From Anaerorudis sp964444915 (GTDB lineage: Bacteria; Bacteroidota; Bacteroidia; Bacteroidales; Dysgonomonadaceae): 16,931 nucleotides of DNA. The notes beneath the pieces are model-generated. The model was not told the DNA's origin, ran no database searches, and saw only the letters and a list, made by a program, of their open reading frames with translations. Positions 7,719-14,972 of this stretch are shown here, piece after piece; the stretch's first letter is position 1, and each line of letters opens with the position of its first letter. The position numbers were made by a program, and so were the translations under genes. The stretch spans positions 1 to 16,931 of the forward strand of contig CAYUIY010000046.1 of NCBI GenBank assembly GCA_964444915.1. Direction: 5' to 3'.

Positions 7719-9704
7719 TTATGCGTCTCCCGTTGCTTTTTCGAGTCTCTTCATAACAGAAAAGATGAAAATGCCTGAGATTACGCAACAGATGATAAGG
7801 ATGCTCCAGAAACCGACCAAGGGGAGTTTTTCCCAGAATGTGCCGATGACGCCCACAAGCAGATTGCCGATGGCTGTTGCTGCCAGCCAACCTCCCTGCA
7901 TAAGTCCGCTATATTGAGGAGGCGCCACTTTGGATACGAACGACAATCCCATTGGGCTGAGGAATAATTCGGCTACGGTTAAGACGAAATAAGTGCTTAT
8001 CAACCAGGATGGAGATACCAATTTGTCTGATACTCCCGAAATTTCGGCGGGCGCAGGAAGTCCGATGGAGCCGATTAGCATGATGGCAAATCCAATGGCT
8101 GCCAAAAACATGCCGATGCCGATTTTTCGTGGCGCCGACGGCTCTTTTCTTTTATTTGCCAAATAGCTGAAGAGTGCAACGGTAAGCGGTGTTAAGATGA
8201 TGATAAACATTGGATTGAATTGCTGGAATATTTGTGGGGTAATTTTGATTGTTGCATCAACACCTTTTATATTGGCAAAATAATATCCTGCCAATCCTGC
8301 AATTCCTGCAACCGTTAGTAGAAGCCCCACCTTTTTATTGGGTTTGCTTCCCAATAATCCAATGGTAGAAAGGTAGATACCATACAGAAATACAATCAGA
8401 GATAACAAAGGAAACAGACTGAACAACAATGTCCAAGTTACAGGGAGAGTGCTCTGTGTGTAATCGCGCGCAAAGAAAGTCAGGGTGAGCCCATTTTGAT
8501 GGAATGACATCCAGAAGAATATCACCACGAAAAATACCAGAAGCAAAGCTATCATACGCTCTTTCACTTCTTCTTTTGGCATGATTTTTATCTCTTTACC
8601 GTTAGCTTTTGATTCTTCTATTTTCTGTTTTACCGTTTTATCTTCTGCTTTCCAGGTTCCTTTAAACAGCATAAATATCAGCACAGAGAAAATAAGGCTG
8701 ATGCAGGCCACGCCAAATGCCAGATTATACGAAATGGAGAGCGATTCGTTTACGTAACGTTTCCCGAAATTGCGGGCAAAATCGTCGGGGTGGGGGCCTC
8801 CGCCTAATTCCGGATCGGTAATATGTATGGCCTGTATCTTGGCTATGATGGCTGCTTTTTCTTCGGCATCTGCCGGATCGCGGCTTTGCAGTATTTCGTA
8901 CTCGTGAGTGGTGACCATCATGGCGGGGTCGGCAATTTTTCCTGCCTGGGTATATTGGTGCAAGCCGGCTGCCTTCAATCGGAATAGAGCTTCCTCGATC
9001 TCTTCCGTAAATACAGCTTTATGTTCTTTTTTTGCCTTAGTGAGTACGGCTTCAAATTCTTTCCCGGTAAGTTGTTGCTCTTCAGCGGTGAGATATTGTG
9101 TGATAAATGTATTTTTGTCGACAGCTTGTGCTTCGTCGTTCAAAATAACATAATTTTTAGGAATGGATGCATCGTATGTAAAATTGGATGATCGCAATAC
9201 GGCATTGTTGATGTAGTTGGCTGCACTTGGTGCAAAGAAAGCACCGATGTTGATAAACATATAAAAAATGGAAAAAGCAATGTCCCTGTTTTTACTGTAT
9301 TTGGGGTTATCATACAATTTTCCGAGGAGTGCTTGCAGATTGCCTTTGAAAAATCCGGTCCCAACCGCAATAAGTATGAGTGAACCAAACATTACGGCCA
9401 GCCCAATAGCATTGTTATCCATTGGAACCGCTAGCAAGAGATAGCCGACAAACATCACGAAAATACCCAGCAGAACGGTTTTTCCGTAACCAAGCACTTT
9501 GTCTGCCAAAACTCCTCCAAATAGGGGTAAAAAATAAACAAGTGCGAGAAAAGATCCATAAACCATGCTGGTGGAAGCCGATGTTAATCCGAATTTTGCT
9601 TGCATATACAATGTAAGGATAGCCAGCATAGTGTAGTATCCAAACCTTTCGCCCATATTGGTAAGGGCTAATACTAATAATCCTTTGGGATGGTCTTTAA
9701 ACAT
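7719..9704 (-). CDS. POT/PTR2-family proton-coupled oligopeptide transporter
   Basis: This 661-residue inner-membrane protein of the major facilitator superfamily would import di- and tripeptides with protons. Residues 16-24 read NMGERFGYY, close to the POT motif ExxERFxYY but with Asn at the first Glu position. The PTR2 signature FYxxINxG is present as FYMFINIG (147-154). Many hydrophobic segments fit the 12-14 helix plan, including about 45-65, 76-95, 103-120, 143-165, 323-347, 385-400, 422-445, 459-476, 498-515, 527-548, 567-585 and 630-650. Between the helices ending near 165 and starting near 323 lies a hydrophilic insertion of about 155 residues, rich in charged residues, with no motif I recognise. 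The gene is monocistronic, has its own terminator, and is transcribed divergently from the aromatic amino-acid operon. Substrate is inferred from family only. Confidence 0.93.
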   Translation of the reverse strand: MFKDHPKGLLVLALTNMGERFGYYTMLAILTLYMQAKFGLTSASTSMVYGSFLALVYFLPLFGGVLADKVLGYGKTVLLGIFVMFVGYLLLAVPMDNNAIGLAVMFGSLILIAVGTGFFKGNLQALLGKLYDNPKYSKNRDIAFSIFYMFINIGAFFAPSAANYINNAVLRSSNFTYDASIPKNYVILNDEAQAVDKNTFITQYLTAEEQQLTGKEFEAVLTKAKKEHKAVFTEEIEEALFRLKAAGLHQYTQAGKIADPAMMVTTHEYEILQSRDPADAEEKAAIIAKIQAIHITDPELGGGPHPDDFARNFGKRYVNESLSISYNLAFGVACISLIFSVLIFMLFKGTWKAEDKTVKQKIEESKANGKEIKIMPKEEVKERMIALLLVFFVVIFFWMSFHQNGLTLTFFARDYTQSTLPVTWTLLFSLFPLLSLIVFLYGIYLSTIGLLGSKPNKKVGLLLTVAGIAGLAGYYFANIKGVDATIKITPQIFQQFNPMFIIILTPLTVALFSYLANKRKEPSAPRKIGIGMFLAAIGFAIMLIGSIGLPAPAEISGVSDKLVSPSWLISTYFVLTVAELFLSPMGLSFVSKVAPPQYSGLMQGGWLAATAIGNLLVGVIGTFWEKLPLVGFWSILIICCVISGIFIFSVMKRLEKATGDA

Positions 9705-9761
9705 GTTGCATTTATTTAGAAGGTTTATAATTCATACGAATTTAAGGGATTTTTTAAATCG

Positions 9762-9769
9762 CAAATATA
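9762..9769 (-). promoter_or_regulatory. Candidate -7 promoter element for the POT transporter gene
   Basis: The minus strand reads TATATTTG, an exact TAnnTTTG match 57 bp upstream of the ATG at 9704. No matching -33 TTTG is seen at the normal spacing, so this is tentative. The rest of the divergent spacer (9770-9906) is strongly AT-rich and encodes nothing I can support. Confidence 0.45.
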
Positions 9770-9906
9770 CAAATATTTTAACGTATGATTTTCTTTTGGC
9801 AGACATTTAATTTTTTGAAAAGGGGTGATGAAGTGGGGTTTTTCTATTTACAGAAAAAATTATACATATTTTTTTTGCAAAAATCTTTTTTTATTGAAAA
9901 ATGTAT

Positions 9907-9914
9907 TACATTTG
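9907..9914 (+). promoter_or_regulatory. Candidate -7 promoter element of the phe/tyr operon
   Basis: TACATTTG matches TAnnTTTG exactly and is followed by C, as is common. It would start transcription near 9920, about 25 nt before the leader peptide ATG and about 175 nt before the attenuator U-run. No clear TTTG lies 19-21 bp upstream; the nearest is 29 bp away (9874-9877). Confidence 0.5.
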
Positions 9915-9946
9915 CAGTGAGAATTCGTAAGAAAACAGATGATGAT

Positions 9947-10003
9947 ATGAAATATATCCATTTTGCATACCCTTTTTACTTTTATTTTTACTTTGAGAAG
10001 TAA
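9947..10003 (+). CDS. Phe/Tyr-rich leader peptide of the aromatic operon
   Basis: A short reading frame encodes MKYIHFAYPFYFYFYFEK and ends at TAA (10001-10003). It has five Phe (all TTT) and five Tyr (TAT or TAC); residues 6-16 contain nine Phe or Tyr out of eleven, with a strict Phe-Tyr alternation at 10-16. It lies between a -7 promoter element and an intrinsic terminator, just ahead of an operon for Phe and Tyr synthesis. This is the composition expected of an attenuator leader, in which ribosome stalling reports charged-tRNA shortage. The peptide itself probably has no function. The frame is open further upstream, but 9947 is the only ATG close to it that fits the proposed transcript. 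Confidence 0.85.
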   Translation: MKYIHFAYPFYFYFYFEK

Positions 10004-10096
10004 AACGGGATTTTATGTGCAAAAAAATGGATAAATAAATAAGACATATATTAAAAAGTAGGTAAAATCCCGTCAGTAGTGATGGGATTTTTTTTT
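9970..10096 (+). promoter_or_regulatory. Translation-coupled transcription attenuator responding to Phe and Tyr supply
   Basis: Four segments can pair in alternative ways. Segment 1 (9970-9981, inside the leader peptide frame) pairs with segment 2 (9998-10009) in 11 of 12 positions. The downstream part of segment 2 (10005-10015, ACGGGATTTTA) is perfectly complementary over 11 bases to segment 3 (10063-10073, TAAAATCCCGT). Segment 3 (10064-10075) also pairs with segment 4 (10080-10091) to give the terminator. A ribosome reaching the leader stop at 10001-10003 would cover segment 2 and allow 3:4 termination. A ribosome stalled at the Phe/Tyr run would cover segment 1, free segment 2, and permit the 2:3 antiterminator. 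The pairings are seen directly; the mechanism is inferred from the known trp and phe attenuators of enterobacteria. Confidence 0.85.
10064..10096 (+). terminator. Attenuator terminator ahead of pheA
   Basis: The arms AAAATCCCGTCA (10064-10075) and TGATGGGATTTT (10080-10091) form a 12-bp stem with one G-U pair and a GTAG loop. Nine T follow or close the stem (10088-10096). It lies 26 bp before the pheA ATG, so it would stop transcription before the structural genes. Confidence 0.9.
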
Positions 10097-10122
10097 GACA
10101 GGAAACGAAATTTTTGAAGAAT

Positions 10123-11013
10123 ATGAAAAAAGTAGCCATTCAAGGGGTGCAAGGTTCTTATCACGAAATAGCGGCGCGGAGATATTTCGATGGAGAAGAA
10201 TTGGAAATTGTTCCGTGTCTGACGTTTCGTGATATTTTTATCGAAGCAAAAAAAGATTCCACCCTCATCGGCGTTATGGCAATAGAAAATACAATTGCCG
10301 GTAGCTTGTTGCCCAATCACGATTTATTGAAAATGAGCGATATGCAGATAGCCGGCGAGTATAAATTGCGCATTTCGCACTCGTTGGCCGCACTTCCCGG
10401 CCAATCGATGGAGGATATAAGAGAGGTGATGTCGCACCCGATTGCACTTTTGCAGTGCCAGGGGTATTTGAATACGTTGACAGGCGTGAAAATTGTGGAG
10501 CACGACGATACAGCATTGGCAGCTAAAGAAATCCATGACAGAGGACTAAAAGAATGTGCCACCATTTGCAGTACGTTGGCGGCAGAGATGTATGGCCTTC
10601 AGGTGTTGGCCTCCGGAATAGAAACCAACAAGCGGAATTTTACCCGATTTCTTATTCTGGCACACAGAGAGATGTTGCCCGAAGTGCAAAAAGACAATCA
10701 TATCAATAAATCGTCTCTTGTTTTTGTGCTTCCACATACCGAAGGAAGTTTGTCGCGTGTATTGACAATATTGTCTTTCTACGGTATCAATCTTACCCGC
10801 ATTCAATCGTTGCCTATCATTGGTCGCGAATGGGAATATCAGTTTTACATCGATCTTACTTTTTCTGATTACGAACGTTACAAGCAATCTATCGATGCCA
10901 TCTTGCCTTTAACCGGCAACCTGAAAATATTGGGAGAGTATCGCGAAGATAAACAGAATATTAACAACAATAATGCTGCATATGAAAAAGTCGAAACAGA
11001 TAGAACCTGCTGA
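10123..11013 (+). CDS. pheA: Prephenate dehydratase with C-terminal ACT domain
   Basis: This enzyme converts prephenate to phenylpyruvate with loss of CO2 and water, the committed step to phenylalanine. It is 296 residues from the ATG at 10123. A TTG nine bases earlier would add three residues, but the ATG directly precedes the typical first strand KKVAIQGVQGSYHE. The dehydratase domain covers about 2-185, with AIENTIAGSL (53-62) and the catalytic Thr-Arg-Phe motif NFTRF (172-176). An ACT domain for feedback control follows at about 197-275. In it, the Phe-binding ESRP motif of other PheA proteins reads QSLP (228-231), and the GALV-type motif reads GSLS (208-211). There is no fused chorismate mutase; that activity is on the third gene of the operon. 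The last 32 bases overlap the next gene in another frame. Confidence 0.95.
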   Translation: MKKVAIQGVQGSYHEIAARRYFDGEELEIVPCLTFRDIFIEAKKDSTLIGVMAIENTIAGSLLPNHDLLKMSDMQIAGEYKLRISHSLAALPGQSMEDIREVMSHPIALLQCQGYLNTLTGVKIVEHDDTALAAKEIHDRGLKECATICSTLAAEMYGLQVLASGIETNKRNFTRFLILAHREMLPEVQKDNHINKSSLVFVLPHTEGSLSRVLTILSFYGINLTRIQSLPIIGREWEYQFYIDLTFSDYERYKQSIDAILPLTGNLKILGEYREDKQNINNNNAAYEKVETDRTC

Positions 11014-12187
11014 GCATGTTAAAAATATTTCGGAATATTATTTCTCGGTAAAATTGGCCGAGGTAGCTCAAATGAATGCGCAAGGTAAGGATGTGATTAA
11101 TTTGGCGGTGGGAAGTCCCGATCAACCGCCTTCTGAAGCAACCATCGACGCGCTGTGCGAGAGTGTCCGCCAGCCCAATGTGCACGGTTATCAACCTTAT
11201 ACGGGTATTCCCGAATTGCGCCGGGCATTTGCCGATTGGTATAAAAGATATTACGGGGTGGAGCTTTCGCCGGAAGAAATATTGCCGCTGATTGGCTCAA
11301 AAGAGGGCATCTTACATATTTCACTCACTTTTCTTAATGTGGGCGACGGTGTGCTGGTTCCCAATCCGGGCTACCCTACTTATACGTCGGTATCGGCACT
11401 GATGCGTGCCAACATTATCCCTTATGACTTGCTGGAAAACGATCATTGGCAGCCCGATTTCGAGGCGCTGGAAAAGATGGATTTGTCGGGCGTGAAGCTC
11501 ATGTGGGTGAATTATCCCAACATGCCTACGGGTGCCAATGCTTCGCGCGAACTCTTCGAAAAATTGGTTGCTTTCGGCAAAAAACATCAGATCATTATTT
11601 GTCACGATAATCCTTACAGTTTCATCCTTAACGATCGTCCCATGAGTATTCTCTCGGTGGAGGGTGCAAAAGATATCTGCATTGAACTCAATTCGATGAG
11701 TAAAGCTCATAATATGCCCGGATGGCGCATGGGAATGTTGGCTTCGAATATGCAATTTGTGAAATGGATACTCAGGGAAAAGAGCAATATCGACAGCGGG
11801 CAGTTCAAACCCATGCAGATGGCTACCATTGCTGCGCTGTCGAACCCGCCGGAATGGTATGCGCGGATGAACAAACTGTATGCCGAGCGCCGGGTGATAG
11901 CCGAAAAGATTATGGATCTGCTTAACTGCACGTACAATAAAGATCAAACCGGTCTGTTTCTGTGGGCAAAGATAGCCGAGAATGAAACCGGCAGTGAAGA
12001 GCTTATTAACGATATTCTTTATCATGCGAATGTGTTTATTACGCCGGGGTTTATTTTTGGAAGTAATGGTGAGCGTTATATTCGCATTTCGTTGGGTGTA
12101 TCAACAGAAAGGATGCAGGAAGCTTACAGACGTATTGCGGATTATGTCGGAAACAAAGGACTACAAAAAACAACAAAAAATAAGTGA
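10982..12187 (+). CDS. Class I/II pyridoxal-phosphate aminotransferase, probably aromatic or prephenate-pathway
   Basis: This is a fold-type I aminotransferase of 401 residues. The PLP lysine is Lys241 in NSMSKAHN. The other active-site residues fit: Asn180 in NYPNMPTG, Asp209 and Tyr212 in HDNPYS, and Arg368 in YIRIS, which would hold the substrate carboxylate. Given its place between pheA and aroF, it most likely transaminates phenylpyruvate and hydroxyphenylpyruvate to Phe and Tyr. The sequence also resembles aspartate and LL-diaminopimelate aminotransferases, so the substrate is inferred. Two ATG codons are possible, 10973 and 10982. I prefer 10982, which gives the smaller overlap with pheA (32 bases). 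The overlap suggests translational coupling. The stop TGA at 12185-12187 is 2 bp before the aroF ATG. Confidence 0.9.
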   Translation: MKKSKQIEPAEHVKNISEYYFSVKLAEVAQMNAQGKDVINLAVGSPDQPPSEATIDALCESVRQPNVHGYQPYTGIPELRRAFADWYKRYYGVELSPEEILPLIGSKEGILHISLTFLNVGDGVLVPNPGYPTYTSVSALMRANIIPYDLLENDHWQPDFEALEKMDLSGVKLMWVNYPNMPTGANASRELFEKLVAFGKKHQIIICHDNPYSFILNDRPMSILSVEGAKDICIELNSMSKAHNMPGWRMGMLASNMQFVKWILREKSNIDSGQFKPMQMATIAALSNPPEWYARMNKLYAERRVIAEKIMDLLNCTYNKDQTGLFLWAKIAENETGSEELINDILYHANVFITPGFIFGSNGERYIRISLGVSTERMQEAYRRIADYVGNKGLQKTTKNK

Positions 12188-12189
12188 AC

Positions 12190-13296
12190 ATGAAATTTTC
12201 ATCGATTTTATTTCCGGGAATGGACGATAAACGTCCGCTTGTTGTTGCCGGACCGTGTAGTGCCGAAACCGAAGAGCAGGTGATGACTACGGCGCGGCAA
12301 CTTGCTGCCATTGGAATAAAAATATTCCGGGCAGGAGTATGGAAACCTCGTACCAAGCCGGGTGGTTTTGAAGGTGTAGGCAGTCCGGGATTGAAATGGC
12401 TGCAGCGTGTGAAAAAAGAAACAGGGATGTACACGATAACCGAAGTGGCTACCGAAAAACATGTGTACGAAGCGTTGAAATACGGTGTAGACATGCTATG
12501 GATTGGCGCACGTACAACGGCAAATCCTTTTGCTGTGCAAGAAATTGCCAATACCTTGATTGGGGTGGATATCCCTGTGCTGGTTAAAAATCCGGTCAAT
12601 CCCGATGTGGAGTTATGGGTAGGGGCTATCGAGCGTTTGTATAATGCCGGCATCACCCGTTTGGCCGCTATACACAGGGGATTTAGCTCGGCCGATAAAA
12701 ACGTGTATCGGAATGTACCCCAGTGGCATATTCCTATTGAGCTCAAAAGGCGCTATCACGATTTGCCCATTTTTTGCGATCCCAGCCATATGGGAGGAAA
12801 ACGAAGTATGATTCAGTCGTTGAGCCAACAGGCAATGGATTTGAATTACAATGGTCTGTTCATTGAATCGCACTGTTTGCCCGATGAAGCGTGGAGTGAT
12901 AAAGATCAGCAAGTAACGCCGGAAGAGCTGGACGGGATTTTACATTCGCTGGTGATTCGCGATACGGTTCAGACTACCGAAGATCTTTCGACTTTACGTC
13001 GTCAAATTGACGAAATCGATAATCAATTGCTGGACTTGTTGTCAAAACGCATGCGCGTGTCCCGTGAAATAGGGCATTACAAGTTGGAACACGATATGCC
13101 CGTTTTGCAAACTATGCGTTATGACGAGATATTGCGTGATCGCGCCGAACAGGCTGAGCGGATGGACATGTCGGGAGATTTTATTCGAAAAGTGCTCGAA
13201 AGCATACACGAAGAATCGGTCCGTCAGCAATTGGTAATTATGGAGAAAGCTAAAAAGGAAAATCAATCAAATCAATCAAATCAATCAAATCAGTAA
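12190..13296 (+). CDS. Bifunctional DAHP synthase (type I-beta) - chorismate mutase (AroQ)
   Basis: The N-terminal part condenses phosphoenolpyruvate and erythrose 4-phosphate to DAHP, the entry step of aromatic synthesis. The C-terminal part converts chorismate to prephenate. In 368 residues the synthase domain covers about 10-255, with VVAGPCSAE (18-26, metal ligand Cys22), WKPRT (51-55), CDPSHMGGKR (196-205, His200) and IESH (225-228, Glu226). An all-helical AroQ chorismate mutase spans about 264-350, starting LSTLRRQIDEIDNQLLDLL (266-284). Fusion allows chorismate or prephenate to feed back on the entry step, as in other AroF-AroQ fusions (inferred). The protein ends in an Asn-Gln-Ser repeat tail. 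A GTG at 12184 overlaps the previous stop and is an alternative start, but the ATG is preferred. Confidence 0.95.
   Translation: MKFSSILFPGMDDKRPLVVAGPCSAETEEQVMTTARQLAAIGIKIFRAGVWKPRTKPGGFEGVGSPGLKWLQRVKKETGMYTITEVATEKHVYEALKYGVDMLWIGARTTANPFAVQEIANTLIGVDIPVLVKNPVNPDVELWVGAIERLYNAGITRLAAIHRGFSSADKNVYRNVPQWHIPIELKRRYHDLPIFCDPSHMGGKRSMIQSLSQQAMDLNYNGLFIESHCLPDEAWSDKDQQVTPEELDGILHSLVIRDTVQTTEDLSTLRRQIDEIDNQLLDLLSKRMRVSREIGHYKLEHDMPVLQTMRYDEILRDRAEQAERMDMSGDFIRKVLESIHEESVRQQLVIMEKAKKENQSNQSNQSNQ
13261..13293 (+). repeat. 9-bp tandem repeat encoding (Asn-Gln-Ser)3-Asn-Gln at the AroF-AroQ C-terminus
   Basis: Three perfect copies of AATCAATCA (13261-13269, 13270-13278, 13279-13287) and a partial fourth (13288-13293) run up to the stop codon. 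Because the unit is 9 bp, gain or loss of a copy changes the tail by three residues and keeps the frame. The tail is polar and lies past the last chorismate mutase helix. Confidence 0.9.
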
Positions 13297-13315
13297 AATA
13301 TATTATAATCTAAAT

Positions 13316-14089
13316 ATGAAAATATTGATATTAGGGGCCGGCAAAATGGGATCATTTTTTGCCGATGTGTTGAGTTTTGATCACGAAGTAGCTATATTCG
13401 ATATCGATCCCAAACGTTTGCGTTTTACTTATAATACTTTGCGGATGATTGATCCCAAAGAAATAGAGGATTTTGCACCCGAAATAGTAATCAATGCTGC
13501 TACGTTGAAATACACCATCGATGCTTTCAACAATGTGATGCCTTATCTTCCCGAAACCTGTATTTTGAGCGATATTGCATCAGTGAAAACCGGACTGAAA
13601 GAATATTATGAAGAAACGGGGCACCCTTTTGTTTCCACTCATCCGATGTTTGGCCCCACCTTTGCCAGTCTGAGCGATTTAAGTAAGGAGAATGCTATCA
13701 TTATCACTGAGTCGGGGGAAGAGGGGAAAGCCTTTTTTCGACGTTTGTATCACCGTCTTCGTCTTCATGTTTTTGAATATACGTTTGAGCAGCACGACGA
13801 AACCATTGCTTATTCGCTTTCAATTCCCTTTGCTTCTACTTTGGTATTTGCTTCGGTGATGAAACATCAAGATGCACCGGGAACGACTTTTAAAAAACAT
13901 ATGGCTATCGCTCAAGGACTTTTGTCGGAAGACGATTTCCTGCTCACCGAAATTCTCTTTAATCCCTATACTCCAAAGCAGGTGGAAAGGATCAGGGAAA
14001 AACTCAAGGAGCTGCTTTTCATCATTGAAGGGAAAGATAGTGATCGCATGAAGGCTTTTCTCACTGAAGTGAGAAAGAATATTGAATAA
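13316..14089 (+). CDS. tyrA: Prephenate dehydrogenase
   Basis: TyrA oxidatively decarboxylates prephenate to 4-hydroxyphenylpyruvate, the committed step to tyrosine. The 257 residues begin with a Rossmann fold: GAGKMG (7-12) after the first strand, and Asp29 ending the second strand (AIFDIDP), which points to NAD rather than NADP. Further motifs are LSDIASVKTG (84-93) and STHPMFGPT (107-115), the latter holding the substrate-binding Ser and His. The C-terminal half is helical. There is no ACT domain and no fused chorismate mutase, so it is a short, simple TyrA. It starts 19 bp after aroF-aroQ and is the last gene of the operon. An 8-bp hairpin near its end (14057-14076) lacks a U-run. The next gene is convergent, only 8 bp away. 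Confidence 0.93.
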   Translation: MKILILGAGKMGSFFADVLSFDHEVAIFDIDPKRLRFTYNTLRMIDPKEIEDFAPEIVINAATLKYTIDAFNNVMPYLPETCILSDIASVKTGLKEYYEETGHPFVSTHPMFGPTFASLSDLSKENAIIITESGEEGKAFFRRLYHRLRLHVFEYTFEQHDETIAYSLSIPFASTLVFASVMKHQDAPGTTFKKHMAIAQGLLSEDDFLLTEILFNPYTPKQVERIREKLKELLFIIEGKDSDRMKAFLTEVRKNIE

Positions 14090-14097
14090 AAAATCAA

Positions 14098-14910
14098 TTA
14101 AGGTTCTATATATACTCTGATAATCTTTGCATCATTTTTGGGGCGATCGTTGGTGTCAGTAGGAAGGCCCGCAATCCGATCGATTACTTCCAATCCTTCA
14201 ATTACCTCTCCATACACGGTGTATTCTCCGTCTAAATGGTGTACACCGCCGTGGGTGGAATAGTCGGTTTTTTGTTCAGGGGAAAAGAAAAATTTTCCCG
14301 GAGCAGCTGCGTACAACGAATCCACGATGTGAAGCACAGAGTCGAGTTTGGTATTAAAAGCATGAGGATCGGTGGATTTCAATCGAGCCAAATCTTCTTT
14401 GTGGGGTGAGTAGTGGGTACGGATGATTTTGTTTTTTATGGGTACGTTTACGGCCATTTCCAGCGTATCCAGTCTCCCCGGCGTGTATATTGTTCCTTGT
14501 ACGATATAGAATTGCGACATATCCGATTTTTTTTGCGGATTTTCTTTGTCTTCTCTTCGCGGAGCAGCCAGTGCACCTTTCTTGTGATAATGGTTCGGCC
14601 GGATTTCGGGCATCATCTCCATATCGGTACGTCCCGATCCGATGGCGATACCTGCAGGTGCATTGCGTGAGTCCTGAGCCCCTCCTTGGATCATAAAGTC
14701 TTTGATAACACGATGAAATAATGTACCGTCAAAATAACCCTGTTTTACTAATTTCAGGAAATATTCGCTGTGATTGGGAGTATCGTCGTATAACATCACT
14801 TTCATATCGCCGTAATTGGTCGTTATAATTACGTGTGGATATTTTGTTTGTGCATTTAAAATAATTGCCTCTGTAAATAGAACGAATAAAAAAAGAATAT
14901 ATTTTTTCAT
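14098..14910 (-). CDS. Secreted cyclophilin-type peptidyl-prolyl cis-trans isomerase
   Basis: The 270-residue protein catalyses prolyl isomerisation, probably in the periplasm. Residues 1-20 form a signal peptide (Met-Lys-Lys, then a hydrophobic run, ending near Leu-Asn-Ala-Gln); no lipobox cysteine is present. The cyclophilin core starts at about 26. The catalytic region LFHRVIKDFMIQGG (64-77) includes Phe65, Arg67, Phe72, Met73 and Gln75. QFYIVQG (133-139) and HLDGEYTVYGEVIEG (225-239) complete the fold. Between these last two motifs, about 75 residues (144-217) are inserted, with a charged helical stretch. The position of human cyclophilin A Trp121 is occupied by His here. The ATG at 14910 gives a good signal peptide. 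It lies 62 bp after the upstream LptF/LptG gene on the same strand. Confidence 0.93.
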   Translation of the reverse strand: MKKYILFLFVLFTEAIILNAQTKYPHVIITTNYGDMKVMLYDDTPNHSEYFLKLVKQGYFDGTLFHRVIKDFMIQGGAQDSRNAPAGIAIGSGRTDMEMMPEIRPNHYHKKGALAAPRREDKENPQKKSDMSQFYIVQGTIYTPGRLDTLEMAVNVPIKNKIIRTHYSPHKEDLARLKSTDPHAFNTKLDSVLHIVDSLYAAAPGKFFFSPEQKTDYSTHGGVHHLDGEYTVYGEVIEGLEVIDRIAGLPTDTNDRPKNDAKIIRVYIEP

Positions 14911-14972
14911 TGTTTCTATATTTTGTTGTGATTAATTTTTTTATCGAAATACGTTTGAATTACTTCTCTTTT

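Noticed and set aside
7446..7778. 110-codon plus-strand frame over the repeat array
   Set aside because: It runs through the degenerate repeats, the transporter terminator and the end of the transporter gene on the other strand; its residues follow the repeat sequence and match no family I know.
10015..10038. Second short leader frame (MCKKMDK) after the Phe/Tyr peptide
   Set aside because: Seven codons with no Phe or Tyr, no evident ribosome binding site, and it lies in the spacer between segments 2 and 3; probably chance.
14057..14076. Terminator for the phe/tyr operon or the convergent cyclophilin gene
   Set aside because: The 8-bp stem with TGAA loop is inside tyrA and has no T-run on either strand, so it does not fit an intrinsic terminator.
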